Source: Pseudomonas prosekii
GTDB taxonomy: Bacteria > Pseudomonadota > Gammaproteobacteria > Pseudomonadales > Pseudomonadaceae
Length of the DNA stretch: 64,000 bases
Direction: 5' to 3'
Assembly: GCF_900105155.1 (NCBI RefSeq)
Contig: NZ_LT629762.1
Location: forward strand, 5,527,501-5,591,500
Positions 8,819-18,310 of this stretch are shown one piece after another. Made by a program: the position numbers and the translations under genes. Under the pieces are notes generated by a model. The model saw only the letters and a list, made by a program, of their open reading frames with translations, made no database searches and was not told the DNA's origin. Position 1 is the first letter of the stretch. Every line of letters begins with the position of its first letter.

Positions 8819-8834
8819 CTGTATGGATATACAG
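8819..8834. promoter_or_regulatory. Putative LexA (SOS) box upstream of topB
   Basis: CTGTATGGATATACAG fits the gamma-proteobacterial LexA consensus CTGT-N8-ACAG with an AT-rich, nearly palindromic centre. The symmetry extends outward (ACCTTTATCTG...CAGATAAAAGGT). The only gene start within range is topB on the minus strand. Confidence 0.65.
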
Positions 8835-8884
8835 ATAAAAGGTTTTCAGTGATAACAAGATATTGCGCTCACCCCCCGAGCCAA

Positions 8885-8974
8885 TGTGGGAGCGAGCTTG
8901 CTCGCGATGGCGGTTTCAAATTCAAAAGAGCAAGCGGCTGACACTGCGCTTTCGCGAGCAAGCTCACTCCTACA
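8885..8974. repeat. Inverted REP pair
   Basis: GTGGGAGCGAGCTTGCTCGC at the left and CGAGCAAGCTCACTCCTAC at the right, in opposite orientation, between topB and the AraC-type gene. Confidence 0.9.
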
Positions 8975-8978
8975 AGAT

Positions 8979-9956
8979 TTAGTGCGAGGACACGAATACC
9001 GAGTCGTGCAGCGGCGGCGGCAATGCGAAGGCACCTTTCATCCGCGCCACCTCAGCGGTCGGTGTGCGCCCGAACAGCCTTTTGAATTCACGGCTGAACT
9101 GCGAGCCACTTTCATAGCCGACGTGCGACGCCGCCCGCGCCACGCTGTAGCCATTGCGCGCCATCAACAGCCGCGCCTGATGCAGACGCGTCGACTTCAA
9201 ATACTGCATCGGCGAGGTCTGCGTCACCGCTTTGAAATGCGCGTGAAAGGTCGGCACGCTCATGTTGGCTTGCGCAGCCAGCTGTTCGACGTCGAGCCGT
9301 TCACCGAGGCTGCCATGGATTGTGCGCAACGCCCGGGAGATGCGCCCGAACTGCCCGCGAGCGGCGAGGGCGGCGCGCATCGAGCCACCCTGCGCGCCAG
9401 TGAGAATCCGGTAATAGATTTCGCGCACCAGCGCCGGCCCCAGCAAACGGCCGTCCAGCGGCGAGTCGAGGGCTTCGAGCAGGCGCAGCACCGATTGGCG
9501 CAAACGCGGCTCCATCGGCGAGGCGAACATACCTTTGGGCTCGGCGCTCGGCGGGTCGGCGAATTGCAGAACGTCATCGAGTTGCAGCGAGTCATCGATC
9601 TGCAACATCAGCTCGGCGGCGAGGTTGAAATCCAGATGAAGATAGATCGCCAGCAACGGTTCTTCGGCACTCGCGTCGGTTTCCATGGTGAACGGCACGG
9701 GCACCGCAACCGCCAGGTAATGCTGGGCGTCGTAGCGATAAATCGCCTCGCCCCAATAGCCGATTTTGCGGCCCTGGCAGACGATGACGATGCCCGGATC
9801 GTAAAGCACTGGCGTGCGTTGCAGCGCCCGGTTGGAGCGCAGCAAACGCACATCGGCCAGCGCCGTGAGGTTGTAGCCCTCATCCGGCGCGAGTTTCGTC
9901 AGCAGCGCGACCATCTGCTGCTGTTCATCGTTTTGAGCAATCGCTGACGCGCTCAC
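8979..9956 (-). CDS. AraC-family transcriptional regulator
   Basis: About 325 residues. An N-terminal cupin-like AraC_N domain contains YDPGIVIVCQGRK and a C-terminal double helix-turn-helix contains YESGSQFSREFKRLFG. The architecture matches regulators of the YqhC kind, which respond to small organic molecules. It is divergent from the short-chain dehydrogenase gene, its likely target. The start is uncertain: GTG 9956 gives the usual N-terminal length, TTG 10010 is the longest, and ATG 9914 is also possible. Confidence 0.85.
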   Translation of the reverse strand: MSASAIAQNDEQQQMVALLTKLAPDEGYNLTALADVRLLRSNRALQRTPVLYDPGIVIVCQGRKIGYWGEAIYRYDAQHYLAVAVPVPFTMETDASAEEPLLAIYLHLDFNLAAELMLQIDDSLQLDDVLQFADPPSAEPKGMFASPMEPRLRQSVLRLLEALDSPLDGRLLGPALVREIYYRILTGAQGGSMRAALAARGQFGRISRALRTIHGSLGERLDVEQLAAQANMSVPTFHAHFKAVTQTSPMQYLKSTRLHQARLLMARNGYSVARAASHVGYESGSQFSREFKRLFGRTPTAEVARMKGAFALPPPLHDSVFVSSH

Positions 9957-10121
9957 CTGTCGGTCCTGTTTGATAACAATGGGCTGAATGTGAACCCCCG
10001 CGCGCGGCAAATCAATCGCCTCATAGGATTAGGCAAAACACTCACAACAATCGGCGTTCAACCGCCGCGATTGCCTGCTTAGCATGGTCGACATCTCCAC
10101 AACCCGCGGCGGAACCTGATC

Positions 10122-10955
10122 ATGACTGTTCATAAAACTCTTTTTATCACCGGTGTCAGCAGCGGTTTTGGCCGCGCGCTGGCCGATGAAGCACTGGCCG
10201 CCGGTCACCGTGTTATCGGCACCGTGCGCAGCGAAACGGCGCGCGCCGAGTTCGAACAACACCCTGGCGGACAGGCGTTTGCACGTTGCCTGGATGTCAC
10301 CGATTTCAGCGCCATCGACGCGCTGGTCGCTGAGGTCGAAAACAGCCTCGGTCCGGTGGACGTGCTGGTGAACAACGCCGGTTACGGCCATGAAGGCGTG
10401 TTCGAAGAGTCTGCGCTGGAGGAGATGCGTCAGCAGTTTGATGTCAATGTGTTCGGCGCCGTCGCGGTGACCAAGGCGTTTGTGCCGTTCTTCCGCCAGC
10501 GCCGCGCCGGGCACATCATCAACATCACCTCGATGGGCGGTTTCATCACGATGCCCGGCATCGCTTACTACTGCGGCAGCAAATTCGCCCTGGAAGGTAT
10601 TTCCGACACGTTGAGCAAGGAGCTCAAACCGTTTGGCATCGCCGTCACGGCCGTCGCGCCGGGCTCTTTTCGCACCGATTGGGCGGGGCGCTCGATGCGT
10701 CGCTCCGAGCGCAGCATTGCCGACTATGACGCCAGTTTCGGTCCGATCAGAGCTGCGCGTCAGGCCAAAAGTGGTCAGCAATTGGGCGATCCACTCAAAG
10801 CCGCTCGCGCCATGCTGAGCCTGATTGCCAGCGACGCACCGCCGGCGCATCTGCTGCTGGGCAGCGACGCGTTGAAACTGGTGCGCGAGCGGTTGGCGAG
10901 CATGGCGCAGGAGATTGACGCGTGGGAGGCTGTGACGCGTTCCACCGATGGTTGA
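10122..10955 (+). CDS. Short-chain dehydrogenase/reductase (SDR)
   Basis: 277 residues, a classical SDR. It has the nucleotide-binding motif TGVSSGFG near residue 11, NNAG, and the catalytic YYCGSK (Y-x3-K) with an upstream Ser in ITSMGG. It should catalyse NAD(P)-dependent oxidoreduction of an alcohol or carbonyl. The divergent AraC regulator, with about 165 bp between the two starts, probably controls it. Substrate unknown. Confidence 0.9.
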   Translation: MTVHKTLFITGVSSGFGRALADEALAAGHRVIGTVRSETARAEFEQHPGGQAFARCLDVTDFSAIDALVAEVENSLGPVDVLVNNAGYGHEGVFEESALEEMRQQFDVNVFGAVAVTKAFVPFFRQRRAGHIINITSMGGFITMPGIAYYCGSKFALEGISDTLSKELKPFGIAVTAVAPGSFRTDWAGRSMRRSERSIADYDASFGPIRAARQAKSGQQLGDPLKAARAMLSLIASDAPPAHLLLGSDALKLVRERLASMAQEIDAWEAVTRSTDG

Positions 10956-11064
10956 GGCGTTTGTTGCGGCGCTCCGTTCGGCTGCGCAGCCGTCGTCGAG
11001 GCGAAAGTTGGGTTATACCTGAAAGATCGTGGTCTCAGGTTTTGGGGCCGCTTCGCCTACCCGT

Positions 11065-11149
11065 CTGTAGGCGCAAAGCTTGCTCGCGATCAAGCAAAAC
11101 GCGGTGTGCCCGGCGCGCCGCCATCGCGGGCAAGCCTTGCTCCCACAGG
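11065..11149. repeat. Inverted REP pair
   Basis: A left core (TGTAGGCGCAAAGCTTGCTC) and a right core (CGCGGGCAAGCCTTGCTCCC) face each other between the SDR and DUF427 genes. Confidence 0.85.
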
Positions 11150-11177
11150 TTTATCAGCGTCAGGAGGAACGTCGTCC

Positions 11178-11546
11178 ATGAAAAGCACCGGTCCCAGCCC
11201 TGTCATCACCATCGCCGAGCAACCCGGCTGCCTGTTGGTGAAATTCCACGGTATTCAAGTGGCCGCGTCCGCCCGGGCGTTGGTGTTGCTGGAGGCCAAC
11301 TATCCGCCGGTGTATTACATCCCGCGCGAAGACATCGACGAAAAGTATTACGCGCGCACCGACCACACCAGTTATTGCCCGTACAAGGGCGACGCCAGTT
11401 ATTTCAGCCTGCAGATTCCGGGGCATGAAGGCGCCAACGCGGTGTGGAGCTACGAAGACCCGAAAGTCTCGGTCGAGCAGATTCGAGGCTACGTGGCGTT
11501 CTACCCCGACGTCGTGAAATTCGAGATTCTCGACAACGTCGATTGA
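11178..11546 (+). CDS. DUF427 domain protein
   Basis: 122 residues, a single DUF427 domain with its typical motifs VYYIPREDID, CPYKGDASYF and AFYPDVVKFE. Start ATG 11178 is preceded by AGGAGGA; the frame reaches further upstream only by reading through the REP pair. DUF427 proteins are small, cytoplasmic and biochemically uncharacterised. No operon partner is evident: the next gene begins 212 bp later, and that gap shows nothing I recognise. Confidence 0.9.
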   Translation: MKSTGPSPVITIAEQPGCLLVKFHGIQVAASARALVLLEANYPPVYYIPREDIDEKYYARTDHTSYCPYKGDASYFSLQIPGHEGANAVWSYEDPKVSVEQIRGYVAFYPDVVKFEILDNVD

Positions 11547-11758
11547 GAGCCTTCCCGGCGTTGAGCAGTTCCAGCAGGGTCGGGTATGCCGAGTCGGTGG
11601 AAGCCTTTTGTGAGCAGGGTTTCAGCCGGGCTTCGCTGCAGCGAAAAAACACTTTGATTCGCCGCTGGCAGAACACCGCGCAAACCCCGCAAACTACGTG
11701 CTCGTTAACGCAACCGAGTGGGCGAGCATTGATCGAACGACGGCAATTCAGCGGAGGC

Positions 11759-12742
11759 ATGAAAGGTAAAAACCTTCGCTACCTGAATGAGCAGCCTGGC
11801 GCGGCGAGCCGAACCGTTCGCGCCGGTTTTTTGCTGCTGGAGCATTTTTCCCTGCCGGCGTTTACCCAGGCGCTGGACACGATTGTCACCGCCAATCTGC
11901 TGCGCGCCGAGTCGTTCGCTTCGCAGACATTCGGCTTGCAGGACGGTGAAGTGGTCAGCGACCTCGGGCTGGTGATTCGCCCGGATGCGCGCCTTGATTG
12001 TGCGGTGATCAAGAGCCTGGACTTGCTGGTGATTTGTGGCGGTTACCGGACTGAGTTGAAGGCCTCAGAAGACCTCATTCATGTGCTCAGAGCCGCCGCC
12101 GAACTGGGTGTCAGCCTGGCCGGTTTGTGGAATGGCGCGTGGTTTCTCGGGCGTGCCGGGCTGCTCGATGGTTATCGCTGCGCAATTCACCCGGAACATC
12201 GCCCGGCGCTGGCGGAGTTCTGCAAGGTTACACAGGTCAGCAGCGAGCCTTACGTGATTGATCGCGACCGGCTCACGGCGTCGAGTCCGTCCGGGGCGTT
12301 TCACATGGCGCTGGACTGGATCAAGGGATTGCACGATAAGGCATTGGTCGAGGGCATCGAGGACATTCTGGCGTTCGAGGAGTCGCGATATCGGCGGATC
12401 AAACCGACGGAAAATATCTGCTTGAGCGCGCCGCTGCGTGAGGTGGTCAAGTTGATGGACGCCAACCTTGAGGAGCCGCTGGAGCTGGAGCAGCTGGCGG
12501 TGTATGCCGGGCGTTCGCGGCGGCAACTCGAGCGGCTGTTCAAGGAGCAATTGGGCACCACGCCGCAGCGCTATTACCTGGAATTGCGCATCACTGAAGC
12601 GCGGCGCTTGCTGCAGCACACCGAGTTGTCGCAGGTGGATGTGCTGGTGGCGTGCGGGTTTGTTTCACCGAGCCATTTCAGCAAATGCTACAGCTCGTAT
12701 TTCGGCTATCGGCCTTCGAAGGAAAAGCGATTGGTGAAGTGA
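11759..12742 (+). CDS. GlxA-family transcriptional regulator (DJ-1/PfpI-like domain plus AraC HTH)
   Basis: 327 residues. The N-terminal half is a class I glutamine-amidotransferase-like/DJ-1 domain (AGFLLLEHFSLPAF, then LVICGGY; LAGLWNGAWFLGRAG occupies the nucleophile elbow with Asn where enzymes have Cys, so it is likely a sensor only). The C-terminal AraC domain reads AGRSRRQLERLFKEQLG and ACGFVSPSHFSKCY. Relatives (GbdR, CdhR, ArgR) control betaine, carnitine or arginine catabolism. ATG 11759 is preferred, with GGAGG unusually close to it. The last codons lie inside a duplicated segment. Confidence 0.85.
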   Translation: MKGKNLRYLNEQPGAASRTVRAGFLLLEHFSLPAFTQALDTIVTANLLRAESFASQTFGLQDGEVVSDLGLVIRPDARLDCAVIKSLDLLVICGGYRTELKASEDLIHVLRAAAELGVSLAGLWNGAWFLGRAGLLDGYRCAIHPEHRPALAEFCKVTQVSSEPYVIDRDRLTASSPSGAFHMALDWIKGLHDKALVEGIEDILAFEESRYRRIKPTENICLSAPLREVVKLMDANLEEPLELEQLAVYAGRSRRQLERLFKEQLGTTPQRYYLELRITEARRLLQHTELSQVDVLVACGFVSPSHFSKCYSSYFGYRPSKEKRLVK

Positions 12743-13112
12743 CCGAAAATTCATCAAGCGCCGAGTAACTTGTGGCGAGGGGGCTTGCCCCCGTTGGAGT
12801 GCGCAGCAGTCCCATAAACGCGGGGCCGCTGCGCAGCCCAACGGGGGCGAGCCCCCTCGCCACAGGGGGATCTGTTTGACTTAGGAGATGGGGGCAGCGC
12901 TTACCAGTGTCGATTCGTTGGTTTGGTGAAGTGACCGAAAATTCATCAAGCGCCGAGTAACTTGTGGCGAGGGGGCTTGCCCCCGTTGGATTTTGCAGTA
13001 GTCCCATAAAAGCGGGGCCGCTGCGCAGCCCAACGGGGGCGAGCCCCCTCGCCACAGGGGGATCTGTTTGACTTAGGGGATGGGGGCAGCGCTTACCAGT
13101 GTCGATTCGTTG
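12731..13112. repeat. Tandem duplication of a convergent intergenic region (two about 190-bp copies, period 192)
   Basis: Copy 1 at 12731-12920 and copy 2 at 12923-13112 share the last codons of the GlxA-type regulator (TTGGTGAAGTGA), a REP-like inverted repeat (GTGGCGAGGGGGCTTGCCCC ... its complement, at 12771-12864 and 12963-13056), and the last codons of lldD. The copies differ at several bases, so the duplication is not very recent. Confidence 0.9.
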
Positions 13113-14221
13113 ATTTCGGCAATCGAGGTCACCCCGGTCAATGTCATCGCCACGCGCATTTCCCTGGCGAAAATATCCAGCATGTTTTCCACCCCGCGTT
13201 GACCGTCCGCCGCCAGCGCGTAGGCCATCGAACGCCCGAGCAACACGCCTTTCGCGCCCAGCGCCAACATGCGCACGACGTCCAGTCCCGAGCGAATCCC
13301 GGAATCCACCAGCACGGTCAAATCATCGCCAATCGCCTGCATGATTGGCGGCAAAGCCTTGGTCGTCGACAGCACTCCGTCCAACTGCCGGCCGCCGTGG
13401 TTTGACACAACAATGCCGTCGGCGCCGAAGGTCACAGCGTCCTTGGCGTCCTGCGGATCGAGAATGCCCTTGATGATCATCGGGCCTTGCCAGAAGTCGC
13501 GAATCCACTCCAGATCGCTCCAACTGATCGACGGGTCAAAGTTGTTCGCCAGCCAGCCCATGTAGTCTTCCAGCGTCACGGCTTTGCCGAGGTACGCCGA
13601 AATATTGCCCAAGTCGTGCGGCCGGCCCATCAGGCCGACATTGAACGCCCAGTCCGGTCTGGTCATCGCCTGGAGCATTCGTCGCGACGACGCGAACGGC
13701 CCCGACATGCCCGAATGCGCATCGCGGTAACGGGCGCCGGGAGTTGGCATGTCGACGGTGAACACGAGGTTTTTCACCCCGGCAGCCTTGGCTCGCTCCA
13801 GGGCATTGCGCATGAAGCCGCGGTCTTTCAACACGTACAGTTGAAACCAGATTGCCTGTTGGCTCTGCGCGGTGACTTCCTCGATGGAACACACCGACAC
13901 TGTCGACAGGCACAGCGGAATGCCTTTGTTTTGCGCCGCGCGCACCGCTTGCACTTCACCTCGGCGGGCGAACATGCCCGTGAGGCCGACCGGCGCGAGG
14001 ATGATCGGCATGGCCAGCGGCTGGTTGAAGAGGGTGGTTTCCAGGCTCAGGGTTTCGACGTTTTTCAGAATGCGTTGACGCAGGCTGATGCTGGTCAGGT
14101 CGGCGCTGTTGGCGCGCAGCGTGTGCTCGGCATAGGCGCCGCCGTCGATGTAATCGAAGAGGAATCGCGGAAGTTTGCGCCGTGCGGCCTCGCGGTAATC
14201 GGATGCGGAGGAAATGATCAT
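13073..14221 (-). CDS. lldD: L-lactate dehydrogenase (FMN-dependent, membrane-associated)
   Basis: 382 residues, closely following E. coli LldD throughout ([29 protein letters not shown] segment, [13 protein letters not shown] with the catalytic His-x-x-Arg). It oxidises L-lactate to pyruvate and passes electrons to the respiratory chain. It is separated from the upstream MHS transporter gene by about 510 bp of tandem repeats and no lldP or lldR is adjacent, so it is probably a separate transcription unit. A copy of its last 12 codons plus stop is repeated downstream. Confidence 0.9.
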   Translation of the reverse strand: MIISSASDYREAARRKLPRFLFDYIDGGAYAEHTLRANSADLTSISLRQRILKNVETLSLETTLFNQPLAMPIILAPVGLTGMFARRGEVQAVRAAQNKGIPLCLSTVSVCSIEEVTAQSQQAIWFQLYVLKDRGFMRNALERAKAAGVKNLVFTVDMPTPGARYRDAHSGMSGPFASSRRMLQAMTRPDWAFNVGLMGRPHDLGNISAYLGKAVTLEDYMGWLANNFDPSISWSDLEWIRDFWQGPMIIKGILDPQDAKDAVTFGADGIVVSNHGGRQLDGVLSTTKALPPIMQAIGDDLTVLVDSGIRSGLDVVRMLALGAKGVLLGRSMAYALAADGQRGVENMLDIFAREMRVAMTLTGVTSIAEINESTLVSAAPIP

Positions 14222-14258
14222 GGGGCCTCGGTCGTTTGATTGGCGGGGCTGAAATGTG

Positions 14259-14657
14259 CATCGAGCTTAACCTGTCGCGAGTCTTTGTAGCAGCTGCCGA
14301 GGCACGAGGCTGCGTTCGGCTGCGTAGCAGTCGCAGGACCTGAGCACGCGGTGTTCCTGAAACACCGCGGTGCCTGATTTCACTGGATGTACATCGAGCT
14401 TAACCTGTCGCGAGCCTTTGTAGCAGCTGCCGAGGCACGAGGCTGCGTTCGGCTGCGCAGCAGTCGCAGGACCTGAGCACACGGTGTGCCTGAACCACCG
14501 CGGTGCCTGATTTCACTGAATGTGCATCGAGCTTAACCTGTCGCGAGTCTTTGTAGCAGCTGCCGAGGCACGAGGCTGCGTTCGGCTGCGCAGCAGTCGC
14601 AGGACCTGAGCACGCGGTGTTCCTGAAACACCGCGGTGCCTGATTTCACGACTGCTT
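14259..14657. repeat. Three tandem 133-bp intergenic repeats
   Basis: Copies begin at 14259, 14392 and 14525 with CATCGAGCTTAACCTGTCGC and are nearly identical. Each contains TGTAGCAGCTGCCGAGGCAC and GCTGCGTTCGGCTGCG and ends CCGCGGTGCCTGATTTCAC. The third copy runs into an inverted half (14647-14697, ending CTCGGCAGCTGCTACAGGG). This accounts for most of the gene-free stretch 14222-14732. Confidence 0.9.
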
Positions 14658-14732
14658 CGCAGCCGAACGCAGCCTCGTGCCTCGGCAGCTGCTACAGGGT
14701 GAACGAGCTGCTACAGGGGCGTGATCTTCGGA

Positions 14733-16355
14733 TCAGTTTTTGTCGAGGTCGACGTTTTTCGTCTCGCGCAAAAAGATCATGCCCACCACCAGACTCACAC
14801 CGGTGATCACCACCGGGTACCACAAGCCATAAAAGATATCGCCGGTGTAGACCACCAGCGCAAACGACACGGTTGGCAGGAAGCCGCCAAACCAGCCATT
14901 GCCGATGTGGTAGGGCAGGGACATCGAGGTGTAGCGGATGCGCGTCGGGAACAGTTCGACCATCAGCGCCGCCAGCGGGCCGTAGCACATGGCGGAAATA
15001 ATGATCAGCGCCACAATCAGCGCGACGATCATCGGTTTGTTGATCTGCTGCGTATCAGCCTGCGACGGATAACCGGCCAGCGTCACCGCGCCGCGCATTG
15101 CCGCTTCGTCGTAACCGTCAATTTTCACGTCGCCGACGCTGACCTGCACCCCCGCACCGGCCGGAGCGGCGGCGCTGGTGTAAGGCAGGCCTTGCTTAAC
15201 CAGGAAGGTCTTGACCTTGTCGCACGGGCTATCAAATTTCGCCTTGCCCACCGGGTCGAACTGGAAGGTGCACGTCGCCGGGTCCGCGAGCACGGTGATC
15301 GGCGCCTGTTGGCTGGCCTGATCGATCGCCGGGTTGGCGTAATGCGCCAGGGTTTTGAAGATCGGGAAGTACAGCGCGGTTGCCAGCAGCAGGCCGATCA
15401 TCAGCACCGGTTTGCGCCCGACCTTGTCCGACAGCCAGCCGAAAAAGATGAAGAACGGCGCGCCGATAATCACGCTGACTATCAGCAGACTGTTGGCCAG
15501 CGCCGGGTCCATCCGCAGGAATTGCGTGAGGAAGAACAGCACGTAAAACTGCGCCGCGTAGAAGGTGACCGCTTGCCCGGCGTTGATGCTGAACAGCGCA
15601 ATCAATACGACTTTGAGGTTTTCCCACTTGCCGAACGAATCGCGCAGCGGTTGTTTGCACAGCTTGCCTTCGTCCTTCATTTTCACGAAGGCCGGCGACT
15701 CGTGCAGGCTCAGGCGAATCCAGGTGGAAATGCCCAGCAGCACGATGGAAAACAGGAACGGAATGCGCCAGCCCCAGACTTCAAACTGGTCGCCGGTGAA
15801 GTAACGGCAACCGAGCACTACCAGCAGCGACAGCAGCAAACCGAGGGTCGCGGTCGACTGAATCCAACTGGTATGGAAACCGCGTTTGCCCATCGGCGCA
15901 TGTTCGGCGACGTAGGTTGCGGCGCCACCGTATTCGCCGCCGAGCGCCAAGCCCTGGAGCATGCGCAGGATGATCAGGATGATCGGCGCGGCGATGCCAA
16001 TGGTCGCGTAAGTCGGTAGCAGGCCTACGCAAAACGTTGCCAGGCCCATGAGAATAATGGTCGCGAGAAAGGTGTATTTACGCCCGATCATGTCGCCCAA
16101 ACGGCCGAACACCAACGCGCCGAACGGCCGCACGATGAAACCGGCGGCAAACGCCATCAGCGCAAAAATGAACGCCGTGGTGTCGTTGACCCCGGCAAAA
16201 AACTGTTTGCTGATCACCACCGCGAGGGCGCCATAGAGGAAAAAGTCGTACCACTCGAACACCGTCCCCAGGGACGAGGCGAAGATGACTTTGCGGGTGT
16301 CGCTGCTGGTGCCCGCGCTGCGCGTGGCTTCCAGGGGTTGAACGTGCTCTGACAT
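14733..16355 (-). CDS. MHS-family MFS transporter (metabolite:H+ symporter)
   Basis: 540 residues, 12 predicted membrane segments. The MFS signature is seen as GRLGDMIGRKYTF and a second as GWLSDKVGRKPVL. The N-terminal FEWYDFFLYG is characteristic of the MHS group (ProP, KgtP, ShiA relatives). An insertion of about 100 residues, with a Cys-bearing soluble loop (residues about 365-460), separates late membrane segments and makes the protein longer than ProP; such loops occur in some actinobacterial and pseudomonad members. ATG 16355 is chosen. It follows the GMC oxidoreductase on the same strand and may import its substrate. Confidence 0.85.
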   Translation of the reverse strand: MSEHVQPLEATRSAGTSSDTRKVIFASSLGTVFEWYDFFLYGALAVVISKQFFAGVNDTTAFIFALMAFAAGFIVRPFGALVFGRLGDMIGRKYTFLATIILMGLATFCVGLLPTYATIGIAAPIILIILRMLQGLALGGEYGGAATYVAEHAPMGKRGFHTSWIQSTATLGLLLSLLVVLGCRYFTGDQFEVWGWRIPFLFSIVLLGISTWIRLSLHESPAFVKMKDEGKLCKQPLRDSFGKWENLKVVLIALFSINAGQAVTFYAAQFYVLFFLTQFLRMDPALANSLLIVSVIIGAPFFIFFGWLSDKVGRKPVLMIGLLLATALYFPIFKTLAHYANPAIDQASQQAPITVLADPATCTFQFDPVGKAKFDSPCDKVKTFLVKQGLPYTSAAAPAGAGVQVSVGDVKIDGYDEAAMRGAVTLAGYPSQADTQQINKPMIVALIVALIIISAMCYGPLAALMVELFPTRIRYTSMSLPYHIGNGWFGGFLPTVSFALVVYTGDIFYGLWYPVVITGVSLVVGMIFLRETKNVDLDKN

Positions 16356-16458
16356 ATCGGTATCCCTCACAGTGATTGTTTTTGTTGTTCCACTGTCGGC
16401 GCCGGCCTTGTGGGCCAGTGCCGCGTTTATCCATAAAGCGCGGTGTACTTCGTTCCCT

Positions 16459-16540
16459 GTAGGAGCAAAGCTTGCTCGCGAAGGCGTCAGGCCTGACACC
16501 CCGCGTTATCGTTCTTCGCGGGCAAGCCTCGCTCCTACAG
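16459..16540. repeat. Inverted REP pair overlapping the end of the GMC oxidoreductase gene
   Basis: GTAGGAGCAAAGCTTGCTCG at the left and CGCGGGCAAGCCTCGCTCC at the right. The right core lies inside the coding sequence of the gene ending at 16506. Confidence 0.9.
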
Positions 16541-18158
16541 GGTTTGAACTGCGTGTCGCGGGGGCAAGCATCATCTGCGCAGCCTTCTCGGCAATCATCA
16601 GCGTAGGCGAACATGTGTTGCCCGAGGTGATTCGCGGCATGATCGACGCATCGGCGATGCGCAAACCGGGAATCCCGTGGACTTTCAACTGCGCGTCCAC
16701 CACCGCATCAACATCATTGCCCATCCGGCAGGTGCCCACCGGGTGAAAAATCGTTGTGCCAATTCGCGCCGCTGCTTCATGCAATTGCTCTTCACTCTGC
16801 AAACTTTCGCCGGGTAGATATTCGACCGGTTTGAATGCAGCCAACGCGGGCGCCGCGACAATGCGCCGTGTCAGGCGAATGGCGTCCGCCGCCACGCGCA
16901 AATCCTCGGGATGGCTCAGATAATTGGGTTGGATCACCGGTGCGTCCTGCGGATCAGCGCTGCGGATTTCGATGCGTCCACGGCTTTGCGGGCGCAGATC
17001 ACACACCGACGCAGTGAAAGCCGGGAACGCGTGCAGCGGTTCGCCAAAACGCTCCAGCGACAGCGGCTGCACGTGGTATTCAAGATTCGCCGAGGTCTGC
17101 TCCGGGCCCGAGCGGGCAAACGCGCCCAACTGACTCGGCGCCATCGACAGCGGCCCGCTGCGGTCATACAGATAACGCAAACCCATGCCCATCTTGCCCA
17201 GCAGGGTGCCGGCGATCTGATTCAGCGTGCGCGCGTTTTCCAGTTTGTAGATCAGCCGCAGTTGCAGGTGATCCTGCAAATTGCCGCCGACCCCCGGCAG
17301 TTCATGCGCAACACCGATGCCGAGGCGTTGCAGCAGCGCACGCGGGCCGATCCCGGAGCGCTGCAAAATGCTTGGCGAACCCACCGAGCCGGCGCACAGA
17401 ACGATCTCCTTGCGCGCCTTGAAGGTTTTCGCCTGACCTTGCCAGCGTGCGCTCACCGCAGCGGCGCGGGCGTTTTCCAGCAGCACGCGGTCGACTTCAA
17501 CGTCGGTCAAAACGGTCAGGTTGGCACGATGGCGGATCGGTTTGAGAAAAGCCTTGGCGGCGTTCCAGCGAATCCCGGATTTCTGGTTGACCTGGAAGTA
17601 ACCGCAACCTTCGTTATCGCCCTGATTGAAGTCATCGATGCTTGCAATGCCGCTTTGCTCGGCAGCGCTGCGAAATGCATCCAGCACCGGCCATGACAGC
17701 CGCTGGCGTTCAATCCGCCATTCGCCGGCAGCGCCGTGGAACTGCGAATCGCCGGCGAAATGGTTTTCGCTTTTTTTGAACAGCGGCAGCACGTCTTGCC
17801 AGGCCCAGCCCGGATTGCCCTCGGCGGCCCAGCCATCGTAGTCGCCGGCCTGGCCGCGCATGTAGATCATGCCGTTGATCGAAGAACAGCCGCCGAGCAC
17901 TTTGCCGCGCGGATAACTCAACGCCCGACCTTGCAGGCCCGGTTGCGCTTCGGTCTTGAAGCACCAATCGGTGCGCGGGTTGCCGATGCAGAACAGGTAA
18001 CCGACGGGGATATGAATCCACGGATAGTTGTCGCGACCGCCAGCTTCGAGCAGCAGCACCCGATGTTGCGAGTTGGCCGACAATCGATTGGCCAGCAAAC
18101 ATCCGGCGGGCCCGGCGCCGACCACGATGTAATCGTATTCGTCCTGGGAAGTCTGCAT
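16506..18158 (-). CDS. GMC-family FAD oxidoreductase (choline/alcohol dehydrogenase-like)
   Basis: 550 residues. The FAD-binding [13 protein letters not shown] lies at the N-terminus, [20 protein letters not shown] is the GMC signature 1 region, and the C-terminal HPVGTCRMG carries the catalytic His. It should oxidise an alcohol to an aldehyde or ketone. The final dozen codons (from about [11 protein letters not shown]) are encoded by a REP element, so the natural C-terminus has been replaced or extended. It is divergent from a LysR gene and upstream of the MHS transporter, suggesting a LysR-controlled uptake-and-oxidation unit. Confidence 0.88.
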   Translation of the reverse strand: MQTSQDEYDYIVVGAGPAGCLLANRLSANSQHRVLLLEAGGRDNYPWIHIPVGYLFCIGNPRTDWCFKTEAQPGLQGRALSYPRGKVLGGCSSINGMIYMRGQAGDYDGWAAEGNPGWAWQDVLPLFKKSENHFAGDSQFHGAAGEWRIERQRLSWPVLDAFRSAAEQSGIASIDDFNQGDNEGCGYFQVNQKSGIRWNAAKAFLKPIRHRANLTVLTDVEVDRVLLENARAAAVSARWQGQAKTFKARKEIVLCAGSVGSPSILQRSGIGPRALLQRLGIGVAHELPGVGGNLQDHLQLRLIYKLENARTLNQIAGTLLGKMGMGLRYLYDRSGPLSMAPSQLGAFARSGPEQTSANLEYHVQPLSLERFGEPLHAFPAFTASVCDLRPQSRGRIEIRSADPQDAPVIQPNYLSHPEDLRVAADAIRLTRRIVAAPALAAFKPVEYLPGESLQSEEQLHEAAARIGTTIFHPVGTCRMGNDVDAVVDAQLKVHGIPGLRIADASIMPRITSGNTCSPTLMIAEKAAQMMLAPATRSSNPVGARLAREER

Positions 18159-18310
18159 CCATGACCTCTGATTGTTTTTGTTGTTGGGTTCATCCTAGTT
18201 GTTAGCTTTCGTATAAAGAATGTTAGTTTTTGCGCAGCCGCTGTGCGTTTTCAGACAGCATCGCGGTCACACAACATTGCTTTCGCGCATTGTCGCGCTA
18301 AGGAAGTCGG

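Noticed and set aside
11547..11758. Upstream extension of the GlxA-type regulator
   Set aside because: The frame overlaps the end of the DUF427 gene and reads non-conserved sequence; ATG 11759 fits the family length.
12678..13055. Minus-strand open frame whose product contains a long internal repeat (125 aa)
   Set aside because: It is a reading through the tandemly duplicated intergenic hairpins; the repeat is in the DNA, and the frame has no ribosome site or family.
14259..14657. CRISPR array
   Set aside because: The repeated units are 133 bp long and contiguous, without unique spacers, and no cas gene is present.
14721..16019. 432-residue plus-strand frame opposite the MHS transporter
   Set aside because: Antisense shadow with low-complexity His/Gln/Arg content and no domain.
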